DNA from: Nautilus pompilius
Lineage: Eukaryota > Mollusca > Cephalopoda > Nautilida > Nautilidae
Reading direction: 5' to 3'
DNA length: 64,000 nt
NCBI GenBank assembly: GCA_018389105.1
Contig: JACATO010000317.1
Span: 2,451,001-2,515,000, forward strand
The notes below the pieces were generated by a model, which had not been told where the DNA came from, did no database searches, and was given only the letters and a program-made list of their open reading frames with translations. This document shows, piece after piece, positions 11,601-22,954 of this stretch (its first letter is position 1; each line of letters opens with the position of its first letter). A program made the translations under genes and the position numbers.

Positions 11601-12770
11601 CAGGGCCTATGAGAGAGGGGTGCAGGGGGTGCATCGTACCCAGGCCCGGGGGTCCAAAAGGGGGCCCGGTTGGAAAAGAAATGCGACATTTACCCTCAGT
11701 ACATAAAGCAAATTTTGTAAATGCACAGTTAAAGCCATTAGATCTGTTGAACTTGTTAACAGAGTACAGACTTGGTGACCTGTTTCCAAATGTTTGTGTT
11801 AGCTTAAGAATACTATTAACAATTCCAGCAAAAGTAGCTTCTGCAGAGGTCATTTATCAAACTCAAGCTGATTAAGAATTATCTAAGGTCTACAATGTCT
11901 CAGGAACGTCTTGTGGATTTGGCCAGGCTAAGTATTGAATCAAACATTGCCAGGCAATGTGGCTCAGTGGTGAGTGTGTTGGCTTCAGGACCTAAGGGTC
12001 CTGGTTCAATTCCCGCTTATGGCACCTTGTTGTGACCCTTGAGCGAGGTACTTTACTGGCATTGCTCCAGTTGCTGCTGGGGAGTGAGTGGCCTGTGTAG
12101 GCACTCAGACAGAGGAACCAAGGGCTGGGGACGCTCCATTGCCATGACAGGGGCGAGTCTCCTATGACGAGGGAAAGTCAGAAGAATAAACCACTGCTGA
12201 AGACGGATGCACTGGGCCAGACTGCGCATAACGACGGTACAACGCATCCCACTCTTATGAAACGAGTGATCGTAGAAGAAGAATCAAACATTGCCAGAAC
12301 AATTAATTTCCATGCTGTGATTCGAAATTCTTCACAAAAAAAGGCCAGGAAAGCTCTTTTTTAAAGTAAATACTAAGCCTATCTACCTTTTTTTACTGGT
12401 GATCTGATCTGCATTGCAATATAAAAGGATGTTTCAATGTGAATTCTTTATCTTTATCTGTACTGTAGCATAAACAAAGATGTTCAAAACAAATGTGCTT
12501 TCTTCTCCCTGATCCTTTTATTTTATTCACATTTATTTATATTATCATGGAGGGAGTATAGGATCATAAGGCCTCAAATGCAGAAAATCAACAGAGCGCT
12601 CCATTCCACCTCCCCTCTCTCATCTTCCATGCCCCTTTTGGCCTTACAGGCTATACAGCTCATGGCATAAAACCGTGGTGGATAAAAGCAGGATGACTAA
12701 TGGAGAAGGGAAGGGGGGCCCCCTGAGAGAAACTTTGTACCCTCTGATGAAGTTCCTCTCAGAGGCCCTG
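11601..12770 (+). mobile_element. hAT remnant with C-terminal dimerisation domain, carrying a nested SINE
   Basis: The left end is CAGGGCCTATGAGAG. The right end read in reverse is CAGGGCCTCTGAGAG. Both sides have a perfect 8-bp duplication, GGTTCAGG (11593-11600 and 12771-12778). The + strand encodes the C-terminus of a ZMYM-like hAT transposase: VCVSLRILLTIPAKVASAE, then after one frameshift KLKLIKNYLRSTMSQERLVD and LARLSIESNIA. The frame resumes after the inserted SINE and reaches a stop at about 12363. The N-terminal zinc fingers and most of the catalytic domain are gone. Confidence 0.85.
11954..12280 (+). repeat. tRNA-derived SINE inserted in the hAT element
   Basis: This is a 327-bp insertion flanked by a perfect 17-bp target duplication, GAATCAAACATTGCCAG (11937-11953 and 12281-12297), the mark of LINE-type reverse transcription. 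The head resembles a tRNA with an A-box (TGTGGCTCAGTGGTGAGTG) and a B-box (GGTTCAATTCC). The body contains CCTTGAGCGAGGTACTTTAC, similar to a central motif shared by several animal SINE families. The 3' end is a short GTAGAAGAA tail instead of poly(A). Removing the insertion restores the hAT frame around ESNIA, so the SINE is younger than the hAT. Confidence 0.9.
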
Positions 12771-12778
12771 GGTTCAGG

Positions 12779-13286
12779 CGCACTAGCGTATCAGGGGGGT
12801 TTGCTGAAGCGCAATTGCCCACTGGAATCGCCTATTTTTCTTGAGATTGAGCAGCTGTTCCAACGAGCGTTATGAACCTATTTTTTAACAATGTAATCGG
12901 TATGTAACGAGAGTCGTGCTTTCTGAAATAAACGATTTCGAATAATACACAAGTCTCGGATTCAGAAAAGAGTGTTATTTACACAGAACTCGTCGGGGGG
13001 GGGTTGCTTGTTTTCTTACATGAGCTTTGGTGTGTGCTGGTGTTCTCTCTGGAAGAGAGGGTTCGCAAGAGACAGCCACCTGCAGGTCTTTCTGAACGAG
13101 GTTTTGTTCCTATCACGGAGCCCGGGACGACGGTTTGCCTCTTTGGGTTGATAGGGTTAGATTAACATCGGGTAGTCTGCGACAGAGCTGTGTCGGCCAG
13201 AAGACTCTGCCGTCCCCGTGGGGGGGATTCTTAAACAGTGGTCCGCTTCGAGGAAATGACCATGAACGCGGCCTTGAGTTCCAGCG
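12779..13286. other. No gene seen; start of GC-richer block
   Basis: There is no recognisable coding region. From about here to 54.3 kb the sequence is visibly richer in G+C and in CpG than on the left. Confidence 0.5.

Positions 13287-13342
<56 letters not shown>
13287..13342. repeat. (ATA)n trinucleotide microsatellite
   Basis: An uninterrupted run of about 18 ATA/TAA units. Confidence 0.95.
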
Positions 13343-13370
13343 TGGACTGGTATCTGCAGGTTTGTTTATT

Positions 13371-13672
13371 TTCAAAAAAAGGTTCATTAGTAATCTAACT
13401 ACACATATACATGGTTCAGATAAGGGACATAACTCATACTGTATTAAAACTTTCTGTTGTTCACATCAAAAAAAAAGGTTCGTTGGTAATCTAAGTACTG
13501 TACATACGTACTCGGTTCGGAAGGGGGACATAACTCATACTGTATTAAAACTTTCTGTTGTTCACATCAAAAAAAAAGGTTCGTTGGTAATCTAAGTACT
13601 GTACATACGTACTCGGTTCGGAAGGGGGACATAACTCATACTGTATTAAAACTTTCGGTTGTTTACATAAAA
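13371..13672. repeat. Three tandem copies of a 101-bp unit
   Basis: A unit containing an A-run, GGTTCGTTGGTAATCTAAG, CGTACTCGGTTCGGAAGGGG and ACTCATACTGTATTAAAAC occurs three times in a row. Copies 2 and 3 start 101 bp apart (13461 and 13562) and are almost identical. Copy 1 is clearly more diverged. Confidence 0.9.
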
Positions 13673-16565
13673 CTGCAGTCCATCTTTGAACATTCTCTGA
13701 CTGTGTCGCCGGGATGTCTTTAGCACTGTTTACATTCAAAGTTTATTATTTCATTTTAAAAGACGAATAATCGCCTAAGTAGTTATTTTCTTTGTCAAAA
13801 CCATGCAAGCGTATGAAAATAAAATCCATTTAACCTATCAAACTTTTCCCACGTACTGTACCATCAAAAAGTGAGAGACGGAAGGGGGCAATAGTTTATT
13901 GTTTATAATTAATTTCTAAACACCCTCACGCCTCAAAATACGCCCACTTATGTGCCGCTGTGTTGTTGTTTGTTTTTTTTTAACAGAGGAATGAATGCCA
14001 TCAGCCCAGGTGAGAATACCGCACGAGAGCAGTCCTACTATTCATGTCCTCCATCTATGTGTTTTCTTGCTTTACATTTGAAGTTTTAATTCTACTAAAA
14101 ACTCGCCCTTTCAATAGAGTTATTGGAGTCAACGAAAGCAACAGGTTATTAACAAACCGGCCGACAGTCTGCTCAACTGGGGCGCGTACGGCGGCGGACA
14201 GAAGTCCAAGAACGACGGCGTAAATTGACACGTGACAGTGAAGATCCCAGCCCCCCGGCCGCTATGACGCCACACGTCAGGGTGGCCGGCACTAAATGTC
14301 TTGCATACGCTCACTTCTACATTATGACGGAATTTCCTTGCCGACAAAAAGTTCAAGAACGAATCAGACATGTCCGAAATCTTGCCACACACCTCCCCTC
14401 AAAGTTTGCAGAGATTACACGAGATAAAAACGGACCGAGGAAGTCTCAGCGTTTGGTCGCGCAGCCATCAACGTCAATTACAGCTGGGAAGCGGTTATGC
14501 ATGCGGTTCACACGACGGACCCATCGGGCCCACAAAAAAATTGATCCAATTTATTTTTGTGGCTTTTTCGTCTCAATAGCTTTGTCCTTATGGTTCCAAA
14601 GATTTTCCATTCTCAGGGCTTTGAAACAGCTACTTCAGAACTCGGATTTTCAAATACTGCTCGACGGTGGCCGCCGACGTGTCTGGAAATCCAGGTGAGA
14701 GAGCCAGAAGCAGTTTTCAGAATATGATTTTGGTAGGGATCTGTTAATTTCCGGATACAATGCGTAGGGCCTGACTTTTCGGGAAGAATGGCCCTAATGG
14801 GTCATCCCCGTCTTTGGCCTTCGGATGAATACACTTCGGGAGAAATGCTTCACCGGATCTTCGCTGCACATAAGTTTGACCATATGAAGTCGTGACTCAT
14901 GGAGGGGGGAGGGGCAGGTAACCAACCCCCCGACCCACTTAGCGAACTGAAGTCTGGCTCCTCGAAAACGAAAGTTGTTATTTTTGTTGTTTTTCTTTTC
15001 TTGGAAACACGCCCATCAACTCGAAATCAGAAAATTATCTCCCCTTAAAAAGTTTAACGGACGTCCGTGCCGGTCCATTTAGGACAAGCGCCTGATTTTC
15101 CGGTCGGCCCCAGCATCAGTTTTTCGGGGTCCGCCACTTCTACGGCGTTCGCTTCCAGGGTCGGATAACAAACCCGGGTACTGCACTGTCCCCAGCTTAG
15201 TCGAGAGCATCATGTCCTCTGCGAAACTCCGCGATCGGAGAACGTTTCGGTAGACTTTAATTGACTTCTTCTTCTTCTTCTTCATCAATTGTAGGATGCT
15301 TTTGAAGCATCATGCGTTAGTTTACTGTACTCTGTTGGTCGTCCGAGAAAACTAAGCGTATAACCAGATAGAAATTGTCGTTAATGGATTCCGTCGTTAT
15401 GTAAGGAAAGCGACCTATGCAAGATATTCGATACCGACCGTTTTGACGTATAAGTCGCAATGGCCGCGGGCTGGAGTCTCTATGTTTACATATTTTACGT
15501 GTCAATTTACGTTTGTTTTGCACATCGCTCTCAAACTTCTGTCCGCCGCTGTATATGCATTTCAAGAGCGAACGTTACGGGCCGACCTCTGGCGGTACTT
15601 TCCATTGATTCCGAGGAGCGGTGTGAATTACGTCGGCCTTTTCCGTCTTCTGCTGCGGCTCTCTTCTCTTTAGCACGGCACCTGCCGACAGTGAGAATAA
15701 GGATGTCGCGACCATGTTGTTGTTCTCACTGACCTCTCTCTCCGCTGCAGTCGGCGCAGGAATTTTGCTCTGTTCTATTCCCGATGCCCGTGTATTTTGA
15801 CATCATGTTGCAAGAGGCGCTGCAACTTCTGTTCTGGTGGGCCGAAGTTGTGGCGCCACGAGGCTTATCGATGATCGCGGAAACTGCTTCTGGGACTCCG
15901 CCGCTGAAAATTAAGTTGCATCCGACTAATTTCCGATAGCATCTTCGTGCGATCATGCAGCCGATAAGTGGTGGATGAGATTAATATGATACGTATATGA
16001 AGGAATTTCGATGCTGCCATTTCATCTGCTTTCAGTGGTACGATCGCGTCTCTCTCACATATAATTAACGTGTTTTATAGATAACAAAAAAAGAGCGAAC
16101 ATCAAGAAACACAGATGACCGATTTCTCTAATTTAACAAACTCCTGAATCTATCATCACTCACTACACATTGGCCGTCTTAATCCAACCGCATCATAGAT
16201 TAACACTGTTCTTTCTTTCTTTATCGATTATCTACAGTCATCTACTGTTTCATTTATAGATACGTTTGACCACCCTTCCTAGATGTTCAGGTTTCGTTGC
16301 TGTTGCTGCCCCACCCCCTTTTCTTCTTCTTTTTCTTTTGCTAGTAAAAGAATTCTGTTACTGAAACTAAACCGGTTGCTTAAATGCTGTAAATATCAGC
16401 GCCGCGAGTGATCAGATGAAAATGGCAGTTGTTTGCTGAAGACAAATCGATAAGTTCCCAATCGTTCGAATGAAAATAGTTTTGATGCGTCAGATGAAAG
16501 TCCTGTTTTTCACCAATCGACACAAGCAACGTGCTTTCGTATTCCTGGCTTCTCTCCTACTTGTT
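13673..16565. other. CpG-containing non-coding stretch
   Basis: Several short open frames exist on both strands, the longest at 14225-14698 (157 codons). None shows family similarity or splice context. I see a (TTC)n run near 15268-15284 and otherwise unique-looking sequence. No gene is supported. Confidence 0.5.
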
Positions 16566-16680
16566 AAATAAATCAATCAATTAATTAATTAATTAATTAA
16601 CAACAACAACAATAATAATGATAATAATAATAATAATAACAATAATAATAATAATAAAAAATTATTATTATTATTATTAA
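16566..16680. repeat. Compound microsatellite (TTAA)n-(CAA)n-(TAA)n
   Basis: A 115-bp run of TTAA, then CAA, then TAA units, ending in the inverted ATT form. It could fold back on itself. Confidence 0.9.
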
Positions 16681-17839
16681 TCGGGCTCGAGTGAGAGGCC
16701 CCGATATAATTCCGGGGGTCTGTTTCGTTGATGAAGGAGAACACGACCGGATCGGGATCGTAACTGTATCTGTCAAAGACGAGAGCATCCTTCTCTGAGT
16801 CTACCAGCGTCGGCGGCTGCGGGTCGAACCCAAAGGGCGACGACAAACACCAGGAAGCGCTCAGATGCGTCCATCTGGTGACAAGCCCAGGTATTATGCT
16901 GCCGCGCGTAACCAGATTCCTACGGACAGCGCACTTAAGCAGGGCCAGAACGGGCGAGGAGTGACGAGAGTTGTTTGGATTGACGGTGGGTCAGGGTCTC
17001 GGTAAGGGTCCGGAGGAGTTGGTGAGTACCGTCGGCCGTGCTTTGCTGATACTCCAAGTGCGCGTTTAGCTACTAATCGATGAAATCGAAAAAAAAAGAT
17101 GCTTTGATAAGAGTCGCACGCGATCAGGGGCTGAGCGCGAACTAATCGGCGCCGGGTCCCACGGTCGTAAAGGCCAGCGAGTCTCCCACCACAGCAGCCG
17201 TCGTCAGTCCTGCGATGTCTGGGAGTCGTCGAAGGTTCGTGAACTGTTTTTTTTTTTTTTTTTTTTTGTACTTTGGCTCCTCGGCAAACGGAGTTTCATT
17301 TGCAGTCTGTTCTTGATGGGCTGGTGATGTGGCCAGGTCGCGAAGGCGGGTAGAAGCAGTCAGAGAGGCGGGGAGTTTTGTAATTTAGCCCCCCCCAACC
17401 CCAAAACCCACCTTCGCCTTTAGATGGGCATCTGTCGCTTTCTTAAAGTCGCCGACACACTCTGCTTCCAGAATGTGGCTTGTTAGCCATTCCGGATGTC
17501 CATCTCCCATCTGTTTGCTTCAAAAAAAATGTCCCAGCATTCAATCGAATCGTCACGAAATGTGCGGGGAGATTAGAATTTCGTATGACGAAGAAGGTAC
17601 AGGGTTTTACCGTTACCGACAGGGGTTACTGACGTGCTGGCGGCATGAACAGCTTGGTAACGTTGGACGTCTCGATCTTGCGAGTCGCTGCAGTGCGGCC
17701 ATCTTGCAGATGAAGACGAAACTCTCCTTACCAGAGCACATCCCTTAAGCGTGTTTATTAAATGGAGAATGCACGAAAGACACTACCTTACATCACTTCT
17801 GAACCCTATTCTGTTTGGTCATCGATGGCGGCTGAGTAA
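16681..17839. other. GC-rich non-coding stretch
   Basis: No coding region or repeat is recognised, apart from a T-run at about 17247-17268. Confidence 0.45.
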
Positions 17840-17995
17840 CGCGCCCGGTCTGTTGCGGATGGGGCTGGGCGGGATCCCACTCAATTTGGCGACCTCTCGC
17901 GGCGCGGTTTCTTCTCGCTCTTCTGCACTAGTCCATCTCCTGCGTAGGCATCTACCCCGCAGCTACAGAGAAAAATTCTGGAAGGAGTTTCCAAA
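17840..17995 (+). repeat. Dispersed repeat, copy 1 (SINE-like)
   Basis: The segment GGTTTCTTCTCGCTCTTCTG followed by CTACAGAGAAAAATTCTGGA and AGGAGTTT recurs in diverged form at 34540-34640. The head (GGCTGAGTAACGCGCCCGGT ... GCGGGATCCCACTC) has the look of a tRNA A-box and B-box. This makes a SINE the best guess. No target duplication was found. Confidence 0.5.
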
Positions 17996-20594
17996 GTACC
18001 CGTGGTAGAGGCTGATCACCGCTCAAGAGAACTCAGGTAACTCGCCTAGTCTCCGAGGCTGGCGGTAATTTCCCCTTCTGGTTCCCTGCCGCGAGACGCC
18101 CTGTAAATCGGGACAGCTGCTGGGGTTCGCCAAGAAAGAAAGAAAGTTGTTTCCAAAATCCAACGCGGGATCCACCGGCAAGTTAAATAGCTCCCAGGCT
18201 CTCTGAATAACAGTGGCACAACATTATGAAGAATCTATGTCTTAGAATGAAGAAGAAAAACTGCCACAACGAAATCGCGTTTTACAAAGGAAGTGCAGAC
18301 TTAGAACGACTTCTATGAAATTCAGATGTAAATACTTTTAGAGGACTTTTTCTTTTATTTCGCTTAATGGTTAACTCTCATTACTTTATTAATGCAACAA
18401 AAACTATTTTGCGTAACGCGGGTCCAGCGCTAGTTGGCCATTAAAACAACAGGGTCATTTAAAGATAAGGAAAATCCCACACTTTTTCTCCTGGCTGCCG
18501 CAACATTAGGGTTATGTTGGTAAAAGAACACGGGTACATTTTCTGTCAGCTGTTCACTGCTCTGCCGCCAAACCCTTGAATAGAAATCTAGTTCACGGTT
18601 TTACAGACCTAGACAATTGGTGAAGCCTTTTGTTTACGGTAAAAATGCACTTCGCGTAAACGAATGTTTTTTCTAATTGCTTCCCATCTACGTAAATCGT
18701 GATATAAAAAATGCATTTGTAGCGATGCATGTTAAAACGAGGCTTGTGCAAAGTCTAACTTCTGACGTCATTTCCTGTTTATCCACCCGTCATGCAGTTG
18801 TTGTTCCTATCCACCGTGTTTTCGTTTTGACCGCGATTCTTGATTATGTGCTTAGCTAAACATTAAAGTTCGTTCAGAATCTGTTGCTCTAAATTTTAAA
18901 TCTTATTTTCTTTTTGTGTTTTTTGCCTTCATGTCGAGATTTGAGCACGATTCTACTCGGTCTCTTACATAGTAATAATAATAATAATTGTTATTTTTGC
19001 AAAATAATTCTGAAGTAGATTAAAAAAAACAACATGGCGGCTATAAGATGTTAAATTAATGAGATTAAAATTGAGCTAAATAATTTGGCATTTGATAGTT
19101 TAGAAAATTATCAAATTGCACAGCAGATAAATATTGAAGCTTTGGGTAATAAATTGGCTGTACATATATCATAAACTTTCTAGAATTACTGTTGTGTTGT
19201 GAAATCGTGTTGCCACACACACAGAGCAGTTAACGTCAATGAAAACCTTAAAGACTTCAGTTCTAGAAAAAAATAATGTTTACTCTGCTTTATTTTAAAT
19301 AGTTCTTTTATATCCTTTTAACAGGTCATAAAACAGGAGAGAGAAAAACGAGTTTCGAGCAAAAACAAACGAGAAGGATAACTGAAATCAATCTCATCTG
19401 GGAATATAACTCGTACTAACCGGTAAAACATCGATATCTCTTCAGTTTAGTAGACCCGCCGTTATTGTTTCTATTCACATTGGCTGGTACCCCGAGAATC
19501 TCGCTGTGTGTGTGTGTGTGTGTGGTGTGTGTGTGTGAATAATGGACGTAGAATTCCATAATAAACTTTAAAAATAAAAAAAATTTCACTCTGTGAACAG
19601 GTTTCTCTAACTACAGCCGTTTTCCATTTTATTTTCTAAGCCACGTTAGGTTTCTAATTGTATTTTAAACTTTGACAAAAATACTTAGCACAGAGTGTTG
19701 TATTATAGTCAATTTTCATAGGCAGTCTGTTATGAATAATTCTTATTAAGGAAAAAGTACACGCGCACCTAGCAGTAAATCTGGTAATCGAAGATCAAAG
19801 CCGAATAAATGCTGAGGCTGGGTGAGCACATTATCACTGGCGGACAGTAGTTCACGAGGGAGAAATTATCCGATAAAACTATGATGAGTCGTTAACTATA
19901 TCTCGACCTTTTCAGATGTTCAGTCTTCAGAGAAAGAAACTGCACGCAGTATATTCTGAATATAAAGCCTTCGAAATAAATATTACCAACAGAAATTAAA
20001 ACGTTGCCAGACTTAAAGGGTAATGGAATTATTTCTTTAGATGGCTGTGTTAATCTGTACTGTTGCTAGCAAGGAGCAGCATTCAAAATACTTTTTACCG
20101 GGCTGCCTCGCAGAAGTACAGGGGCTCGGGGTTTTAAGGAATGTGAATGATGGGTGTCACTATGCTAAATGACAGATATCTGTTCGCATAAATTTCTGTC
20201 TTCAATAAACGTTTTCTGTCTCCTTTATCATTCTTTAATTCTGGAAATCTCCTGGCCACCAGTTTCTAGAGATGATTCAGCATTTTCTTGTTCATTTTTC
20301 CTTAGAAAGTCTTTTAGAAAAATACTTTAAAATCTGATTTCGATAAATAAAGTCGTTATTTAAATTTGGCGGAAAATCTATTAAAATAATACTGAGCAGT
20401 TCTTAAACAGTCTGATAACGAATTCAGGGTTATTAGTTTTTAGATTAATGACATTTCCTATAGAATCCAGAAAAAAAGATCTGTTCATATTCATTCTGTT
20501 AAATTGGACCGCTACCGAAAGAAGCCAAATAACATAATCTACATATTCTGCTCTAAGTAATTGAAAATTTTTTTCTAAGTTTGCAGTTTTCCTT
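17996..20594. other. No gene seen; contains one perfect CRE
   Basis: Non-coding sequence with a (TG)n run at 19505-19537 and an isolated TGACGTCA at 18763-18770. No exon was recognised. Confidence 0.5.
18763..18770. promoter_or_regulatory. Isolated perfect cAMP-response element
   Basis: The palindrome TGACGTCA lies outside any (GA)n array. The octamer itself is certain; its function is inferred. Confidence 0.45.
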
Positions 20595-21380
20595 CTCTCT
20601 CTCTCTCTCTGTACTGACGTCATCTCTCTCCATATCTCTCTGTACTGACGTCATCTCTCTCCATATCTCTCTCTCTCTCTCTGTACTGACGTCATCTCTC
20701 TCCATATCTCTCTGTACTGACGTCATCACTCTCTCTCTCTGTACTGACGTCATATCTCTCTCTGTACTGACGTCATATCTCTCTCTGTACTGACGTCATC
20801 ACTCTCCTCTCTGTACTGACGTCATAATCTCGCTCTCTCTGTACTGACGTCAATCACTCTCTCTCTCTGTACTGACGTCATATCTCTCTCTCTGTACTGA
20901 CGTCATCACTCTCTCTCTCTCCTGTACTGACGTCATCTCTCTCCATCTCTCCTCTCTCCTCTCTCTCCTCCTCTCGCTCTCCCTCTCTCTCTCTCTCGTA
21001 CTGACGTCATCTCTCTCCATCTCTCTCTGTACTGACGTCATCTCTCTCCATACTCTCTCTCCTTCTCTCTCTCATCTCTCGGGTACTGACGTATCTCCCT
21101 CAATCCTCCAATCTCCCCTTCTCTCTCTCTCGTCTCTATCTCTCCGCCTCTTCTCCTCTCTTCATCATCTCTCCTCCTCTCTCTCTCTCTCTCTCGTAAC
21201 TGATGGTCATCTCTCTCCATATCTCTCTCTCTCTCTCTGTAATGACGTCCATCTCGCTCTCTCTGTACTGTACGGTCATCTCCCTTCTCTCTCTGTACTT
21301 AGACTGGACGTCATCACTACTCCTCTCTCTCTCCACTCCATATCTCTTCTCTCTCTCTCTCTCTCCATATCTCTCTCTCT
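20595..21380 (-). repeat. Composite (CT)n/CRE array A (14 perfect TGACGTCA)
   Basis: This is a (CT)n tract interrupted at short intervals by GTACTGACGTCAT. I count 14 perfect TGACGTCA octamers between 20615 and about 21040, then several decayed ones (for example TGACGTCC) to 21310. Read on the minus strand the unit is ATGACGTCAGTAC(AGAG)n, identical in plan to arrays D and F, so this array is inverted relative to the other five. It lies about 6 kb upstream of SLC22 exon 1. Confidence 0.95.
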
Positions 21381-22750
21381 TTGTATTTGATATAAACTCA
21401 ATAGAATCATTTCGTTCTTCTTTCGCTGAAAATGGATCCGAAATAAAAGAAAATTAATTGGACTTCATGGTATCGACGATAATAGGCAAGATCTGAAGAC
21501 ATATATAGCTGTCGTCAGAACCAGCTGCTAGCAGGCAGTCACGGCTGGTTCCGCGTGATCTGGCGTGTTTACGAATCTTGCAGTTGAGCGAACTTAGAAA
21601 AGTCGGGCTTACCGCGCTGACAAAAACCTGTTCCATCTGGACAGGAAATCGGCGCTTTTCTTACCACTGCCTTAGAAAGAAAGATCCTTTTTCGGGACAT
21701 TGCCAACCTGTTGTCTTTAGTAAAGGGTAGCGATATATTGAGATAAGGAGCTCTGAAGTGGTAATTAAATCGCCCTGCCGATCAGAAAATATTTAAAAGC
21801 AACAATCAGTTCACGGCAGCATTCCTATGATAGCATTTTTACGAGGTTTATTAACGCAAAGCTGTAGGCTTGAACTTTGTCTAATCTTTCAAACACTAGC
21901 GTGCAAGTTGGTGTCCTGGCGACATTTGTCAGCCACTCAAGGAGGTTTGTGTATTATTCTAGGCGCGGCTGCTCTGAAGATTCACGGAGGCTGAAGTTGT
22001 GTGTGGTTCAGTTCTTTACTCAGGGTTTTATACGTTTTCGTTGATTCCAAGAATATCTGGCGAGCCTTGCAAGTCTGCGAAAACAATGAAGTTTATTCTT
22101 AGCTCTATCGATCGTCCACTCTGCAGATCGTAGTCGCTGAGGGTCAAGACGGGCCCCGGGGTAACTAACTCTAACTGCAGTCCCCTCCTCGTATAGTATG
22201 GTGATATACTAACATACCATTGTCGTCTAGTGGGTCCCGGCCTCGAGATATTTACCCCGGTTACAGACCACTGCTCCCCCGGCGGCCCTAGTGGTAAGCT
22301 GCTGTAGTGTCAGAAGTTGTGTCTCTTTCTGGGTTCGAATAGATGTCGAGCTTCTCTGGTCTACAAAGCGAGCTGTCTGGTATGGTTTTCTCTGACGTTT
22401 TTTTTTAATTTTTATTTTAGCCTTTCGTTTACCGTCTCGCCTGCGTGTTCTTCAGATGAACTGTTGTTGTTGATCGCTAGAATGTTGAGCCCCCAACGGT
22501 CCACTTCGACAACTCGAGCACCTGGTCTTATCTGCCACTTGGCGTAAACGCAACGACCAACTCTTATTTCTTTTCTTAACCATCAAACATGGAGGTCAGT
22601 CAGTTCCTGGTGGTTTAGCGTATTACACTGTCATTTTGTAATAAGTACACTGAAGCTAATATTACTTCATTCCAGACTTGATTAAGGAAAAGAATACAGT
22701 CTGCCAACTTATTAGGCAATTAAAAACTTTGTTTGTGCGCCTGCTTCCTA
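21381..22750. other. No gene seen; contains a tRNA-like SINE head
   Basis: Non-coding. The only recognised item is the tRNA-like segment near 22281-22345. Confidence 0.5.
22281..22345 (+). repeat. tRNA-like segment, probable SINE head
   Basis: An A-box-like GGCCCTAGTGGTAAGC is followed, about 45 bp later, by a B-box-like GGGTTCGAATAG. The spacing fits a tRNA promoter, but no acceptor stem pairs, so this is not called a functional tRNA gene. Confidence 0.4.
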
Positions 22751-22876
22751 GAGAGAGAGAGAGGGATGACATCAGCATAGAAATATGACGTCAGTACAGA
22801 GAGAGAAACGACGTCACTACATAGAGAGAGAGAGATGACGTAGGTAAGGGAGATACGACGTCAGTACACAGAGAGT

Positions 22877-22948
<72 letters not shown>

Positions 22949-22954
22949 AGAGAG
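22751..22954 (+). repeat. Composite (GA)n/CRE array B (mostly decayed)
   Basis: A (GA)n tract with one perfect TGACGTCA (in ATATGACGTCAGTACAG). Four further sites are one base off: TGACATCA, CGACGTCA twice, and TGACGTAG. The right half is nearly pure (GA)n. Confidence 0.9.

Noticed and set aside
14225-14698. 157-codon + strand frame in the GC-rich block
   Set aside because: No recognisable domain, no splice or promoter context, and several overlapping frames of similar length, as expected by chance in GC-rich DNA.
22180-22280. tRNA-Asp-like stretch (TCCTCGTATAGTATGGTGA...)
   Set aside because: The acceptor and T stems do not pair and the B-box is poor, so it is not called a tRNA gene.
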